This document shows positions 1-9,866 of a stretch of DNA of 32,716 nt, piece after piece (position 1 is the first letter of the stretch; the number at the start of each line of letters is the position of its first letter). This stretch comes from Haplomitrium mnioides. Its lineage: Eukaryota; Marchantiophyta; Haplomitriopsida; Calobryales. The notes under the pieces are model-generated. The model had not been told where the DNA came from, ran no database searches, and worked only from the letters and a program-made list of their open reading frames with translations. Where the stretch lies: NCBI GenBank assembly GCA_049999725.1, contig JBNGIS010013946.1:1-32716 (forward strand), read 5' to 3'. The translations under genes and the position numbers were made by a program.

Positions 1-942
1 ATGCTAAAGAAGACTTTTGATATAAAGGATATTGGTAAGACCAAGTATTGTTTGGGATTACAATTTGAGTATCTCGATGATGGCATATTGATGCATTAGA
101 GTACTTATACTAAGAAAATCCTTAAACAATTCAATATGGATAAACCTCATCGAGTTACATCACCTATGGAGATAAGATCACTGGACAGAGACAAAGATAT
201 TTTCCGAAAACGGAAAGACATAGAGCATATCCTTGGATCTGAGATACCATATCTCTCAACTATAGGAGCTCTTATGTATCTTGCTAATCAAATACGTCTT
301 GACATTTCATTTGCCGTGAACTTGCTAGCAAGACATAGTTCACAACCTACTATAAGGCATTGGAATGGTATTAAATGTATTTTCAGATATTTACAAGGCA
401 CAATTGACACGGGACTATTTTTCCCAAATAATACAAATCAAATACTTACCGGTTATGCAGATGCAGGATACCTGTCGGATTCTGATGATGCTAAATCCCA
501 AACCGGTTATGTTTTCCTATATGGCTCTACAGCCATATCATGGAAAAGTACAAAACAAACTTTGACTTGTACATCCTCAAACCATGCAGAGATCATTGCT
601 TTGTATGAAGCTAGTAGAGAGTGCATATACCTACGGAGGATGCTTGATCATGTTTACTTGCATTGTGGTTTGCCTTGTATATCTGACCCTACTGTTATTT
701 TTGAAGACAACTTGGCATGTGTACAGCAGGTTTCACAGGGATTTATTAAAGGAGACCGTATAAAACACATCGCTCCAAAGTTTTTCTTCACTCATGAGCA
801 GAATGATGACACTATTTCTGTGCAGATTATCTCCAGTAAGGAGAATATTGCCGACATATTTACTAAGGCTTTACTTTTGGCAATGCATCAGCATTTTTGT
901 CATCTACTTGGTCTACGGAGATTATCGACTTTATTATCATGA
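1..942 (+). pseudogene. Ty1/copia pol 3' part: end of reverse transcriptase and RNase H
   Basis: The window opens inside the reverse transcriptase of a Ty1/copia element and reads in one frame to the TGA at 940-942. The only break is a TAG at 97-99, where the sister copy near 16170 has a glutamine codon (LHQSTYTKK). Visible landmarks are LGLQFEYLDDGIL (end of RT), the connection segment around 240-440 (PYLSTIGALMYLAN, RHWNGIK), and an RNase H domain with its acidic residues in GYADAGYLSD, the glutamate of SSNHAEIIAL and the aspartate of FEDNLACV, plus the histidine of KHIAPKFFFTHE. In the family this part copies element RNA into DNA and removes the RNA strand in cytoplasmic particles. The C-terminus (NIADIFTKAL) looks natural. 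One stop in 314 codons suggests a fairly young but dead copy; the 5' part is outside the window. Confidence 0.93.
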
Positions 943-1308
943 CTTCATCGACTATTCTTTTATTATATTGTCGACATTATTATTATTATCTCCGACCTTT
1001 CTTTATATTCTATTTACTGCTCATGTTATTCTTTTTCTCAGTACCATATCATTATTATTCTGAGATTCATTATTTTTGCCTATAGCCGATTTTCATATCA
1101 TTATTATTATTTTCTTTCGGTCACTATATGACTTCTACATCCATCTATAAATGGTGGTTGTACTCTTTCCCTCGTTGGAGTATGAGAGGGTTTTAATGAG
1201 GCAACACCTTTTATATTGCATATGGATTTATTTGGAGTGTTGGTGATATTTCTATCATAGGTTATATATTCATCTTACGTGTGACTACAACATTCCCTAT
1301 GCTATAGT
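943..1308 (+). other. copia 3' non-coding leader, AT-rich
   Basis: This lies between the pol stop and the polypurine tract. It is rich in TTATTA runs (about 930-1110), and holds the motif GGTTTTAATGAGGCAAC at about 1190-1206, which is common just before the 3' LTR in plant copia elements. Open frames here are short and hydrophobic and are explained by the AT-rich repeats. Confidence 0.7.
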
Positions 1309-1320
1309 CAAGGGGGAGTA
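1309..1320 (+). promoter_or_regulatory. copia polypurine tract
   Basis: The tract CAAGGGGGAGTA directly precedes the TG that starts the 3' LTR. In LTR elements it is the RNase H-resistant primer for plus-strand DNA synthesis. Its position and its match to typical plant copia tracts fix the start of the LTR. Confidence 0.85.
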
Positions 1321-1321
1321 T

Positions 1322-1539
1322 TGTAATACATGTACTAAGATGCTTAGACTAATAGATGATTAGTCCTTAAACCTATGATTAAAGTATTAGGATTAGTATT
1401 AGGATTAGTGCTAATCCTATAAGATTAGGACATACTAAATCCTTTGTACTTTGTAAGAAGATTATTATTACATGAGAGAAGAGAGAGAAGAGAAGGAGAA
1501 GAAGAGTGAAGATTATTCATATGATTGATTGTTGCAACA
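1322..1539 (+). repeat. copia 3' LTR, 218 bp
   Basis: It starts TGTAATACATG right after the polypurine tract and ends TGTTGCAACA, so it has TGT...ACA termini. It contains inverted AGGATTAG/CTAATCCT copies around 1387-1420, able to form a hairpin, and a purine-rich tail (GAGAGAAGAGAGAG). At 1540 the sequence changes at once to gypsy coding sequence, which supports this right boundary. The 5' LTR lies outside the window, so the target duplication cannot be tested. Confidence 0.8.
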
Positions 1540-2133
1540 TTCCTCACCTTGTATACATGAGCTAATGGCCTTTGTCTTACAACATTGAGGAAGTTCCTGG
1601 AGATTTTCATTGACGACTTTGTAGTGTACGGGAAGGCATGTGACTATTAGTGAGATGTCAGGCTCACATTCCAACGTTGTCGGGAGACATGATTGCAGTT
1701 GCATCCGGGGAAGTGCTTCTTCGGTGTAAAGGAAAGAGTACTTCTCAGTCATAAGATATCTTGCCAAGAGATTGCGGTAGACCAAGAAAAAGTCAGCATT
1801 TGGTTGAAGGTGTTCTTCCCCACAAATTTGAAGGAGGTGCAAGGGTTCCCAGGTTGCGTAGGCTATTATCAAAGATTTATCGGCTAGTTTGCCGCAATAG
1901 CTGTACCTCTTACAAAAATGGCTAAGAAGGGAAGAGACTTTGAGCCCACTCCAGAGCAGTTGGCAAGTTTCCATGAGCTAAAGAAGCGTATGGCGAATGC
2001 ACCAGTGCTCATGCCACCTAGCTTGGGGAAGGAATTCCACATGATGATTGACGTGTCGGGCTTCTGTATCGGAGCAGTGCTCACTCAGTTGGATGAGGAA
2101 GGACGGGATCATCCCATTTATTTTGGGTACTAA
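1540..2133 (+). pseudogene. Ty3/gypsy RT-RNase H fragment interrupted by copia
   Basis: One frame runs across the whole interval with several stops (for example TAG at 1885-1887, TAA at 2131-2133). It shows the RT catalytic box FIDDFVVYG, then KCFFGVKE, LSHKIS, the segment PTNLKEVQGFPGCVGYYQRF, and the start of RNase H (MIDVSGFCIGAVLTQL, RDHPIYF). The order is that of gypsy pol. The wording differs from the chromodomain gypsy copies elsewhere in the window, so it is probably another lineage. Both ends are cut: on the left by the copia LTR, on the right by a minus-strand LTR-family-1 copy. It is non-functional. Confidence 0.88.
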
Positions 2134-3313
2134 CATTTGGAGGTGGACCAATACTTGGAAGAGAGGAGAACTCTTTTGGTTCGTATTTCGTGAGAGGCAG
2201 CCAAGGGGGGGATCCTGGTGTCGTCTTGGCTTTGGTTTGTGCAGGTGATCAGTCCCAAAAGCATTAGGAGAGTGCTACTGCTATCACATTTTGGTGGAGA
2301 AAAGGGAGGAGTGGCCACGTTAGTGCTTGTGCACTACAAAGAAGATCCAGCCAAATCTCAGGTGGAGTGGGTGGTCTAGCAGCTTGGAGGGCTATCTTTC
2401 AGAGGTGAAAGTTAAATAAGACCTCTTTCAAGCCTGAGGAAGTAAATTCAAGGCTTCAAGCGACGGAACTTAACAAACCATATGGACGGAGTGTGTGAGT
2501 GGGAAGAGAGTGTGTAGAGTGGATTATGTTTATGATGTTGTTGTGCTTGCAGAATAAGGGCTCATATTCGAAACAAAGATTCTAAAACTCTGTCTCAATT
2601 TTCAACGGATAGGGGATTGTATTGGGAAGGCTGAAGCAAATCAGGGTGGAGAATTCGGGCTGGTATGGGTGAAAACGAGGCTACACTACTTACAATGTTG
2701 GCTGAGTTGGAGTGTTGGTGACAATTTGCTACACAATAGTGGAGAGAGTGATGTTAGGAGAAAAAGGGAGAGAGGAAGATAGTTTTGTACGTGCTTAGGG
2801 AGACCAATAGGTTGGGTTCAACGCTTGGGTGGTACTTTCTATTTTGTTGGGAGGTTAAATCAGATAGCTCTAATTTGTTTGGGTGCTGGAGTACCTGGCC
2901 CCATTGGCATTTCAGTGATTGGATGAGTGATTAGTCTTGTTTGTCTTAGGACGCAACCTGTAGGAGAGAGATACAAGTCCATACCTAAGTAATACCTATA
3001 TGCACCCCTCTTCATAGGAGGGTACATTGAATATCTGTAACTAGATTGCATCAAACACAACATTGGTGTGTGCCCAAAACCGTTTGGGTTGTGGTTGCTT
3101 TGTGTGTATGGTGGAAAAGAATACAAATTTGTCTTTTTCTGGGTTGGGTTGAGGGGAGTGTAGAAATACAAGGTGAAGTTCCGGATTGCTAAGATCTGAA
3201 TTTGATAACGAAGGTTCTGAGGCCATCTTATTAAAGAGCCCTGTAGTTCTTTGTCCCCCTTTCCTCTGAAATAACATCAATTGGGTGTTAAGGAAGGAAG
3301 GAGGGGCATGACA
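2134..3313 (-). repeat. LTR family 1, truncated minus copy (5' part)
   Basis: Read on the minus strand it begins TGTCATGCCCCTCC at 3313 and matches the plus copy at 20947-22130 along its length: the start, the AATTGATG..TATTTCAGAGG block, CAAACAAATTAGAGCTATCTG, and the CTTGGCTGCCTCTCACGAA block. The match stops at about 2134, where gypsy RNase H begins, so about 1.18 kb of the LTR remains. Minus-strand open frames at 2860-3460 lie within or across it and are not genes. Confidence 0.85.
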
Positions 3314-3781
3314 AGTTGTGAGGCTGAGAATAACACCAAAGGGAGGCATCGGTAGCGTTAACAGAATGTTGTAGGACAAACAGTCATAAGGGTATGATAT
3401 TGGAGCTACAACGAGTGGGGAATTGTGAACACACCAGCTGAAGAGTTTGCTTGGTTTCAAACCATGGTGGTAGAATTATGGAGTTCCTAGATTCGAGCGT
3501 AGTCATAATAGTTACATTTTGGAGCAAGGTCTGTCAAAGTCTCTAAAGCCCCTAGTGGGACTAAAGAGAAAACTCTTCAACAAAGCGGGCCTGAGATTGG
3601 CATTCATTATTTGGTTGTTGAGAGGTGAAGGAACGACAATGGTATAACTAGTTCTTCTCACCAAAAAGGATAAATTTACAAATTAAATGTCGATCAGGGA
3701 GGCGGTTACTTGGGAGTTGTATTGAGTGGACATGCACATAAAGTGGAGTATCAAACGTAAGATAAAGGAGCGGTAAATATG
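3314..3781. other. unassigned sequence between two LTRs
   Basis: No coding motif or repeat family was recognised. By position it may be the continuation, on the minus strand, of the LTR fragment at 6568-6671, into which the solo LTR at 3782-6567 inserted. The match to other copies of the family is too weak here to be sure. Confidence 0.3.
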
Positions 3782-6567
3782 TGTCATGCCCCTCCTTCAG
3801 GCCTTAAGTCCCAAAGGTGCTACTTTGGAAGGAGAGGCTGACAATTGTGATCATATGTTCTTTTATAAGATGGCCTCGGGATCCAAATTACCACTTTCAG
3901 GTCTTAGGGAGCCTAAACTTCACTTTGTAGACCTTTCAGCTTATCAACAATCACCTCGACAAACTAATTTGCTCACTTATATACACATTCACCCTGCACA
4001 CAACTTTTCGCCACTCGAAAGTTTACAGCTGACAAAGACTTCATGCTTATGAATCTGAAGTATATTTCTAGAATTTAGGAATAGACAAAGACTTCTTGCT
4101 TACGAAATGAGCTCAAGGTACAAAATGTGCAATACCAAGAGGACAGTGCCTGCAATTCTATCCCTCTATGTGGTGTCTCCTTGGGTCATAACAAGCTGCA
4201 ATTCTATTTCACTCTGAATCCGAAGTACATTTCTGGAAATATGAAAAGAGACAACTCTAGCTACTACAACTCTCAAGCTCTACACTTCATCATCAGTCCA
4301 TCAATTTTGGGTGACCTCAATGACACATGCACCTACATCTTACAACAACAATCGCCAAATGCCAACATCGAGTCAACACTCCGACCTTTAACCAACCCAC
4401 ACACCTTATCTAGATAGTTTTCCCACCTCCATTGCTAGAGGGTCTTGGATTTACTTCCACAAGATCGAAAGAGGTCAAATTATCTTCCCCCTTAGGAAGA
4501 CAGTCCTCTCGACTGCTGGTCAACCCATTGCACCCAAAACTTCAATTGGATCTTCCGCGCAGTGCGCAAACACTAACGTGGCCACTCTTCTCTACCTCTC
4601 TTTAATGTTTAAACTAGAAGCACCCTCTGAGCGTCTATGGGATTGATGCTTCTGCACAAACAAACATTGAGATGACACCAAGATCCCCCATTGGCTGCCA
4701 CTCCCGAATTCCAGACCAAAAGAATTCCCTTTTGTTTCAAGTGTCGATCTATCTTCGAATGCTGGTCCGCCTTCAAGAATGAGTACACCTAGATCACCTG
4801 AGCCTCTAGAGCTCCCTGCCCAGCAATTCTCAGCACCCCTCCAATCCACCTCCACCCTTGATAGCCCTCTCGCATGAGCTTACTCACTTCAAGTAAAACT
4901 TTAGTGGAATTCCCTTCCCTGTCCTTCGTTGCGTTTCTTGTTCAAGATAATCCACCACACATCAACTTCTCACCCCTCAAAGCCACACGATCTATACCCA
5001 TATTTGCTCGTCATTTCCTCTTGAAGTGTTTCTTGTTTCCCCCCTCTTAGCCGTTTTTCTTGTTGGTAACGGTTTATTGGTACGATGACACCTGTCTTTG
5101 GGATGCTGAAGACTAGTCCGATCTGGTGGAGACATCCTTGGCATAGTTCTCAAAGAGGTGATCCAAAAAGGTACGGTCGATGAAGATCCAATCGAGATGA
5201 TACGCAGAAATGGTTCAAAGCATGTAAGGTAAGGTGAAGATCTGAATGAGATGATCCACATAAGTATGGTCAATGAACATTTGAAAAGGTAAGGTTGGTG
5301 AAGATCCGAGTGATTGGTCGAAAGAGGCAAGGTTGATGAAGATCTAAATGAGATAATCTGAAGTATTAAGGTCGATGAAGATCCGAATGACTGATCCGAA
5401 GAGGTAAGGTCAATGAGGATCCAAATGAGATGATCCATAGAAGTAAGGTCGATGAAGATCCGAATGACTGATCCGAAGAGGTAAGGTCGATGAAGATCTG
5501 AATGAATGATCCGAAGAAGTAAGGTCAATGAAGATCCAAAAAGGTATGGTCGATGAAGATCCAATTGTCAACTCCAAAGTTTGACCTCTCCAATGGGCGT
5601 TGTACGTCGTCGTCTTCCAAGTCAAAGTTGGGCCGTCGTGCCTGACCAAAGGATCTGACAAAGGACTCCCAACTCCGAAGTTTGACCCGAAGAATTGATC
5701 CGATGAAGACAAGCCTGAAGAAGGTAAGATCTGATGGTCAACTCTGAAGTTTGACCTCTCCAACGGGCGCCGTCTACCGCCGTCTTCCAAGTGGAAGTTG
5801 GACCGCCACGTCCAACCGAAGGATCGAACTAGGGACTCCAAACTCCAAAGTTTGACCTCTCCAATGGAACTTCTGCCTGATGCTTCCTTTCGAAGGGAAA
5901 TCTGACCACTCCGCTCCGTTGAAGGAGAATCAATTTGATTCAGCCCACTCTATTGCATTGATCACCTCGATACTATTGGCATAGGTCTGATAGAAGAAAG
6001 ACCTTAGAAGACAAAAATCTGTTTGGGCCCCAATGAAGCCCTTCTACACATGGTGGAAGAAAGTGTCCCCTGACCCCCCAGTGTCATTGCTGCCTTTTGA
6101 TGGTGGCCACATTCTTCCCTCTTCTTCCAATCCTTTGATTCTGGTTGTGCTGGAGGCACCTTCCCCTTGTCTCGCTATGGAGCCTGGCCACTATCTCGAT
6201 AGTGTAGAATAACAGTGGTGCTCCTTGCCTTCCTTAAACCTCTCTCCCTCGACGTTGCGTCGCGGATCCTATCCAATTCCACGATCTTCCACACTTGGAC
6301 CAAGATCTTTCTCTTCCTCTGAGATCGCTCGACCCTTAACCTCCTCATAAGTCTTCTCAATATCCTTGGAGAGTGTGTTTTCCTTCCGTGTTCTAGTCCC
6401 GAGTTCGTCCTTCAGAATGGATAGTTGGGATAACCCTCTCTCCAAAGCACTGATACTAGATACTCCGATGCTTGTGGAGTATCTTAACACCTATAAGTAG
6501 AGAAATGTTCCAATGTTATTTCCATATTTAATTTTTTTCCATTAGTGCCTCATGCTAGTGACTGACA
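3782..6567 (+). repeat. LTR family 1, complete solo LTR (2786 bp)
   Basis: It starts TGTCATGCCCCTCC and ends CTAGTGACTGACA, giving 5-bp TGTCA/TGACA terminal inverted repeats. Blocks shared with the other family copies occur in the same order: GTGCTACTTTGGAAGGAGAGG, the ACACACC..ATCTAGATAG block near 4390, TTTAATGTTTAAAC near 4602, TTGGCTGCC near 4690, GTGACACCTGTCTTTGG near 5090, a minisatellite, then TCTTCCAATCCTTTGATTCTGG and GGAGTATCTTAACACCTA before the end. No gag or pol flanks it. The 5-bp flanks read ATATG on the left and ATACA on the right; both could derive from ATACG by CpG decay. Open frames of up to 190 codons inside are repeat artefacts. Confidence 0.87.
5165..5565 (+). repeat. 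38-40 bp minisatellite inside the LTR
   Basis: About ten imperfect units built on GATGAAGATCCGAATGA + TGATCCGAAGAGGTAAGGTC. The period is 38 bp at the clearest junctions. It occupies the same relative place in the LTR as the 39-bp array at 12225-12715. Confidence 0.8.
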
Positions 6568-6671
6568 ATACAGTCTTGGGGGCATCTCACAAAAGATCCC
6601 TCTCACATTGTGTCACCTTTCTCTCCAAAATTGCATCTTAGGTTGGTATAGACGGGGAGAAGGGCGTGACA
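6568..6671 (-). repeat. LTR family 1, 104-bp minus fragment (5' terminus)
   Basis: On the minus strand it begins TGTCACGCCCTTCTCC and continues AAGATGCAATTTTGGAGAG, the same block as at 7787-7806 on the plus strand. It is likely the start of an older inverted LTR that the solo LTR at 3782-6567 split. Confidence 0.72.
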
Positions 6672-6867
6672 GATATCCTACGCGGATTGTGCTTTGGCCT
6701 TTAAGTTTGATTTATATCCAAAACTCTACTCTTCACACCCATATAAGCTTTTCCGTTGTGAGATTATATGCTTAGCCTCTCTCACTCTCTTTAAAACTAC
6801 TAAGCCTACACAAGAACCGCTCACATACCAATTGTTTGTATGCCAAAAAATTGTCTGGTCTCTATGG
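6672..6867. other. unassigned AT-rich stretch
   Basis: Nothing recognised. It precedes gypsy protease sequence on the plus strand and could be an eroded gag-protease linker of that element. Confidence 0.3.
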
Positions 6868-7755
6868 AGAGATTGATTAGTTCCACTAAAGTTAAGAACT
6901 CAACAAGAATTTGAAGTACCTTATTCCACCTTGATGGTGTGATTGATAAGCACTATTGTAAAATGTTGGTATATTGCAAGAGCTTTGAAATTTTTATGTC
7001 ATTGAGTTTTGTTAGCAAAATCAAAACATACATTATTTATATCAAAAAATGTTTTGTTACTATAGCTCATGACCAAAAACATGAGTTATTCCAAACTCAA
7101 AAGCTACTTTTTCTAAGGATTGGAAAAGAGTAAACTGAATTTAAAATTTGTAATTGCTTAGATTAATAAATAATATCACATTATTTTGGGTTTGCATTGC
7201 TTGAAGATAAATCTACTCAAGCTAATTGGGTAGAAAAACAAATTCAAGTTACTATTTAAAGAAAGTTATTTCTATAGAGGCCCCCTATATCATTGGTGCA
7301 GAGATCTATATGACTTGAGGATATGTATTTGGTGGACAAAAAGTTGAATGTCTTTGTTATTTCAATCAAACCCATCATGGACTTGACTAACAAGGGAGGG
7401 AAATGTACACCTATCTCAACGATAAATAATATTTTGAAATGTTTTGGAGTTGTTTGTTTTTGATGATTTACCAAAGACCTTACGAGATTTCCAAGGAATA
7501 CCTATTCTGATTGAGTTTGTACTAGAAACTACTACTTCTAGCAAGCATATATACCAATTATCACTCCAAGAACTTGAAGAGCTTCACATAATCTTGTTGG
7601 ATCTTCTTGAAAGGAATTTAAGTTAACATAGTTTTTTTTTTTTTTTTTGAGAGCAATGATGATCTTTGTACCCAAGAAGACTTATGGTTTTCATCTTTGT
7701 AAAGATTATCATGGATTGAGCAAGCAAACAATGAAGAATCTTTACCCTTTTGTCA
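6868..7755 (+). pseudogene. chromovirus-type gypsy protease to RT N-terminus, outer layer of the nest
   Basis: Positions 6868-7030 match the minus-strand protease region at 20100-20270 (GATTGATTAGTTCCA, AAGAATT..AAG.ACCTT, TTGATGG). Downstream, 7440-7620 reads as the linker to RT (DDLPKTLRDFQGIPI, KHIYQLSLQELEELH, LLDLLERNL). After a poly-T tract it continues VPKK..GFHLCKDYHGLSKQTMKN. The same RT resumes at about 15295, so this is one gypsy element split by later insertions. It has many stops and frame changes and is dead. Confidence 0.82.
7632..7648 (+). repeat. poly-T tract (T17)
   Basis: Seventeen T in a row interrupt the gypsy RT frame between LLERNLS and the VPKK motif. It could be slippage at a T-run, or an oligo-T scar from a lost A-tailed insert on the minus strand; no second boundary is visible. 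Confidence 0.9.
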
Positions 7756-8086
7756 TGTCACTCTCTCCTTTCTTGACACCCCAAGATGCAATTTTAGAGA
7801 GGAGGGTGACAAAGGATTAGAAGGCTCTTCAGTGAGATGGCCTTGCAACCTTTGTTATCAAATTCGAGTAATAACAACTTTGCACTTCACTCTAAAGGCC
7901 TACACCCTCATCAACACCCCCAACCACCTACGGAACTAGACCTATATTGAATGACTTTTGTAGCATGCCAATATTTCTTGATTACGATCTCATTTCAAGA
8001 CACCAAATATGCACTACCATGAAGAGAGGTGAACATGGTTCTAGCTTGATATGGGACCCCCTCTCTCCCACACAACTTGCAACTCT
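7756..8086 (+). repeat. LTR family 1 copy G, left part
   Basis: It starts TGTCACTCTCTCC in the gypsy RT frame, carries the AAGATGCAATTTTAGAGAGG block and the TGAGATGGCCTTG block of the family, and stops at about 8086. The continuation is found at 13703, where ACTCCACACCCCAACAAG matches ACTCCAACACCCAAACAAAG of the copy at 20947. A minus-strand gypsy element therefore sits between the halves. Confidence 0.72.
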
Positions 8087-8354
8087 AATAGCAAAGACTT
8101 CAATGCACTATTTTATTGTACATAATCCTCGCCTTCTAATGCTTGCAATGCTATTTGTAGCTTCAAAATATTGCTCACAATATAAAGTTCTCAGATACAC
8201 CACAAACCATCATCCCTTCTTGAAAAGTTGCTCTTTTATTCTTCCTTCTACAAGGCGTGAAAGATGTTCAAGTTGTTGTTCCATTGCTTGCACCACCACC
8301 TCTTGATTCTCTATGTGACTCACCACCAAAAATAAAATGTAGCCTTGATACCAA
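8087..8354 (-). mobile_element. internally deleted gypsy element: PBS, short gag start, PPT and LTR stub
   Basis: On the minus strand the sequence after the 5' LTR reads T, then the primer site, then a short open segment (EQQLEHLSRLVEGRIKEQLF) resembling the start of a gag frame. It jumps at about 8165 to sequence aligning with the end of pol and the PPT of the element at 16504-20946 (AGAAGGCGAGGATTATG against AAGCGGGGATTAT). The internal part is only about 230 bp. The expected 3' LTR is reduced to about 36 bp at 8087-8122. Flanks ACTCT (8082-8086) and ACTCC (13703-13707) may be the target duplication. It could have moved only with enzymes from a complete relative. Confidence 0.62.
8342..8353 (-). 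promoter_or_regulatory. primer binding site, initiator tRNA-Met type
   Basis: Minus strand TGGTATCAAGGC lies one base inside the LTR end. It resembles the common plant site complementary to the 3' end of initiator tRNA-Met (TGGTATCAGAGC), with two differences. It primes minus-strand DNA synthesis in such elements and confirms the LTR boundary and orientation. Confidence 0.82.
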
Positions 8355-8618
8355 TGTAAAAGAACTAAAAGACCAAATCCAAATAAGTAAGAACTCATAG
8401 TGAACTCTAATAGAGTTCTTCAACCAAAAGTAACTCAAGACCCAAGCTAAGACCAAGAGCGCAAGCAAAAGCCAAGCAACCAAAGAGCCCAAGTGATTCG
8501 AGAGGAACTCCAGAATAAAGAGTGAGGCTAAGAAGCCCTTCTATTCATACAAGAGAAGAGGGTGTCATCCCTCTTTCTTCACTTACAAGTTACTTCTAAT
8601 TTCAACCCTAAAAGTGAC
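8355..8618 (-). repeat. gypsy 5' LTR, downstream part (R-U5 side)
   Basis: On the minus strand this is the 3' part of an LTR that ends CTTTTACA at 8355, the exact inverse of the TGTAAAAG start at 13702. It matches the LTR at 16504-16878 over GAGGAACTCCAGAAT, CCAAGCAACCAAAGAGCC and AGAGAAGAGGGTGTCAT (plus-strand reading). A TATA-like box, here TATGAATAG, is at 8541-8549. With 13577-13702 it makes a 390-bp LTR interrupted by a solo LTR. Confidence 0.86.
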
Positions 8619-9385
8619 TCTCATGCCCCTCCTTTGGTTCTTAACTTCCAAAGATGCCACTTTGGAAGGAGAGGGCGACAAATGGGGTCACATGTTCTTT
8701 TATGAAATAGCATTGGAATCCAAATCATCACTTTCAAGTCTTAACATGCCCATGTTTCACTCTATAGGCTCCTCCTCTCCTCTCTAATCACCAAGACAAA
8801 ATAGAACCATACTCTTCTCCTCACATCCACCAAGCAAACCAACATTTGCGACTCAATACTTAGGACCGGCAAAGACTTCTTGCTCATGATAAGAGTCTAT
8901 GATGTAAAATATGCAATGTCAAGAGGATATCAACTACATTTATGTCCTCTTGTAAGGTATTTCACTTGCATATAACAACCTCCCACTATACTCAATTAGA
9001 CATATATAGTGTACTTTTGCTAAACTAGGAATCAACAGGGCTAGCTACTACAACACTCACACTCTACACTTCATTATAATTCCATCTATTCTAAGTTACC
9101 TCAATGTCACATGTACATGCGCCATACAACATAAACCACCTAGCACCAATAGCAGATCAACACTCTCTCATCACCCAACCCACACACCCTATCCAGATAG
9201 TTTTCCCACCTCCATTGCTAGAGGGTCTTGGATTTACTTCCACAAGATCACAAGAGGTAAAATTAACTTCCCCCTTAGGAAGATAGTACTCTCGACTGTT
9301 GGCCAACCCACTCCACCCAAAACTTCGACTGGATCTTCCACGCAGTGAGCAGGCACTAAAGTGGCCACTCCTCTCTTAGCTCTTC
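8619..9385 (+). repeat. LTR family 1 copy C/E, left part of a solo LTR
   Basis: It begins TCTCATGCCCCTCC (first G changed to C) and runs through the usual family blocks to CTCTCTTAGCTC. The direct continuation of this block (CTTGAATGTTTAAACC) is found at 11771. The piece between has its own TGTC...TGACA ends. The two halves together form a 2568-bp solo LTR. The 5 bp before it (8614-8618, GTGAC) equal the 5 bp after its end (13572-13576). Confidence 0.88.
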
Positions 9386-9830
9386 TGTCTGCCTCCTCCT
9401 TTAGGCCTTAACCCCCAAAGGTGCCACTTTGGAAGAAGAGGGTGACAAATTGGGCATGAGGTTCTTTTATGAGATGGCTCAGGATCCAAATTATCCTTTT
9501 CAAGTCTTAAAGAATCTTAACGTCACCTTGCAGACTTTTCCACCTATCCACTATCACTTCAGAAAACCAATTCGGCTATTCACACACACATCTGAAGTAC
9601 AACTTAATTACGAATCCGAAATATAATTCTAGACTTCAGGAATAGACAAAGTCTCCTTGCTTACAAATTGGGCTCAGGGTTCAACATGTGAAATACAAAA
9701 GCGCAATGCATACAGTTATGTTTCCCCCTACGTGGTGCTTTCCTTGGCTCCTAACAAGCCGCAAGTTTGGTTTACTCCGAATTCGAAGTACATTTCAGGA
9801 AATCCAAAAAGAGACAAATCTATCTACCAC

Positions 9831-9866
<36 letters not shown>

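Noticed and set aside
3041-3460. 139-codon minus frame
   Set aside because: It crosses the boundary of an LTR-family-1 copy at 3313 and has no coding motif.
4992-5841. 190- and 143-codon minus frames rich in DLHRPYLFGSS
   Set aside because: They come from the 38-40 bp array of another LTR copy of the same family, and the frame shifts from unit to unit.
7256-7474. 72-codon minus frame
   Set aside because: It is antisense to decayed gypsy sequence whose plus frame carries recognisable RT linker motifs.
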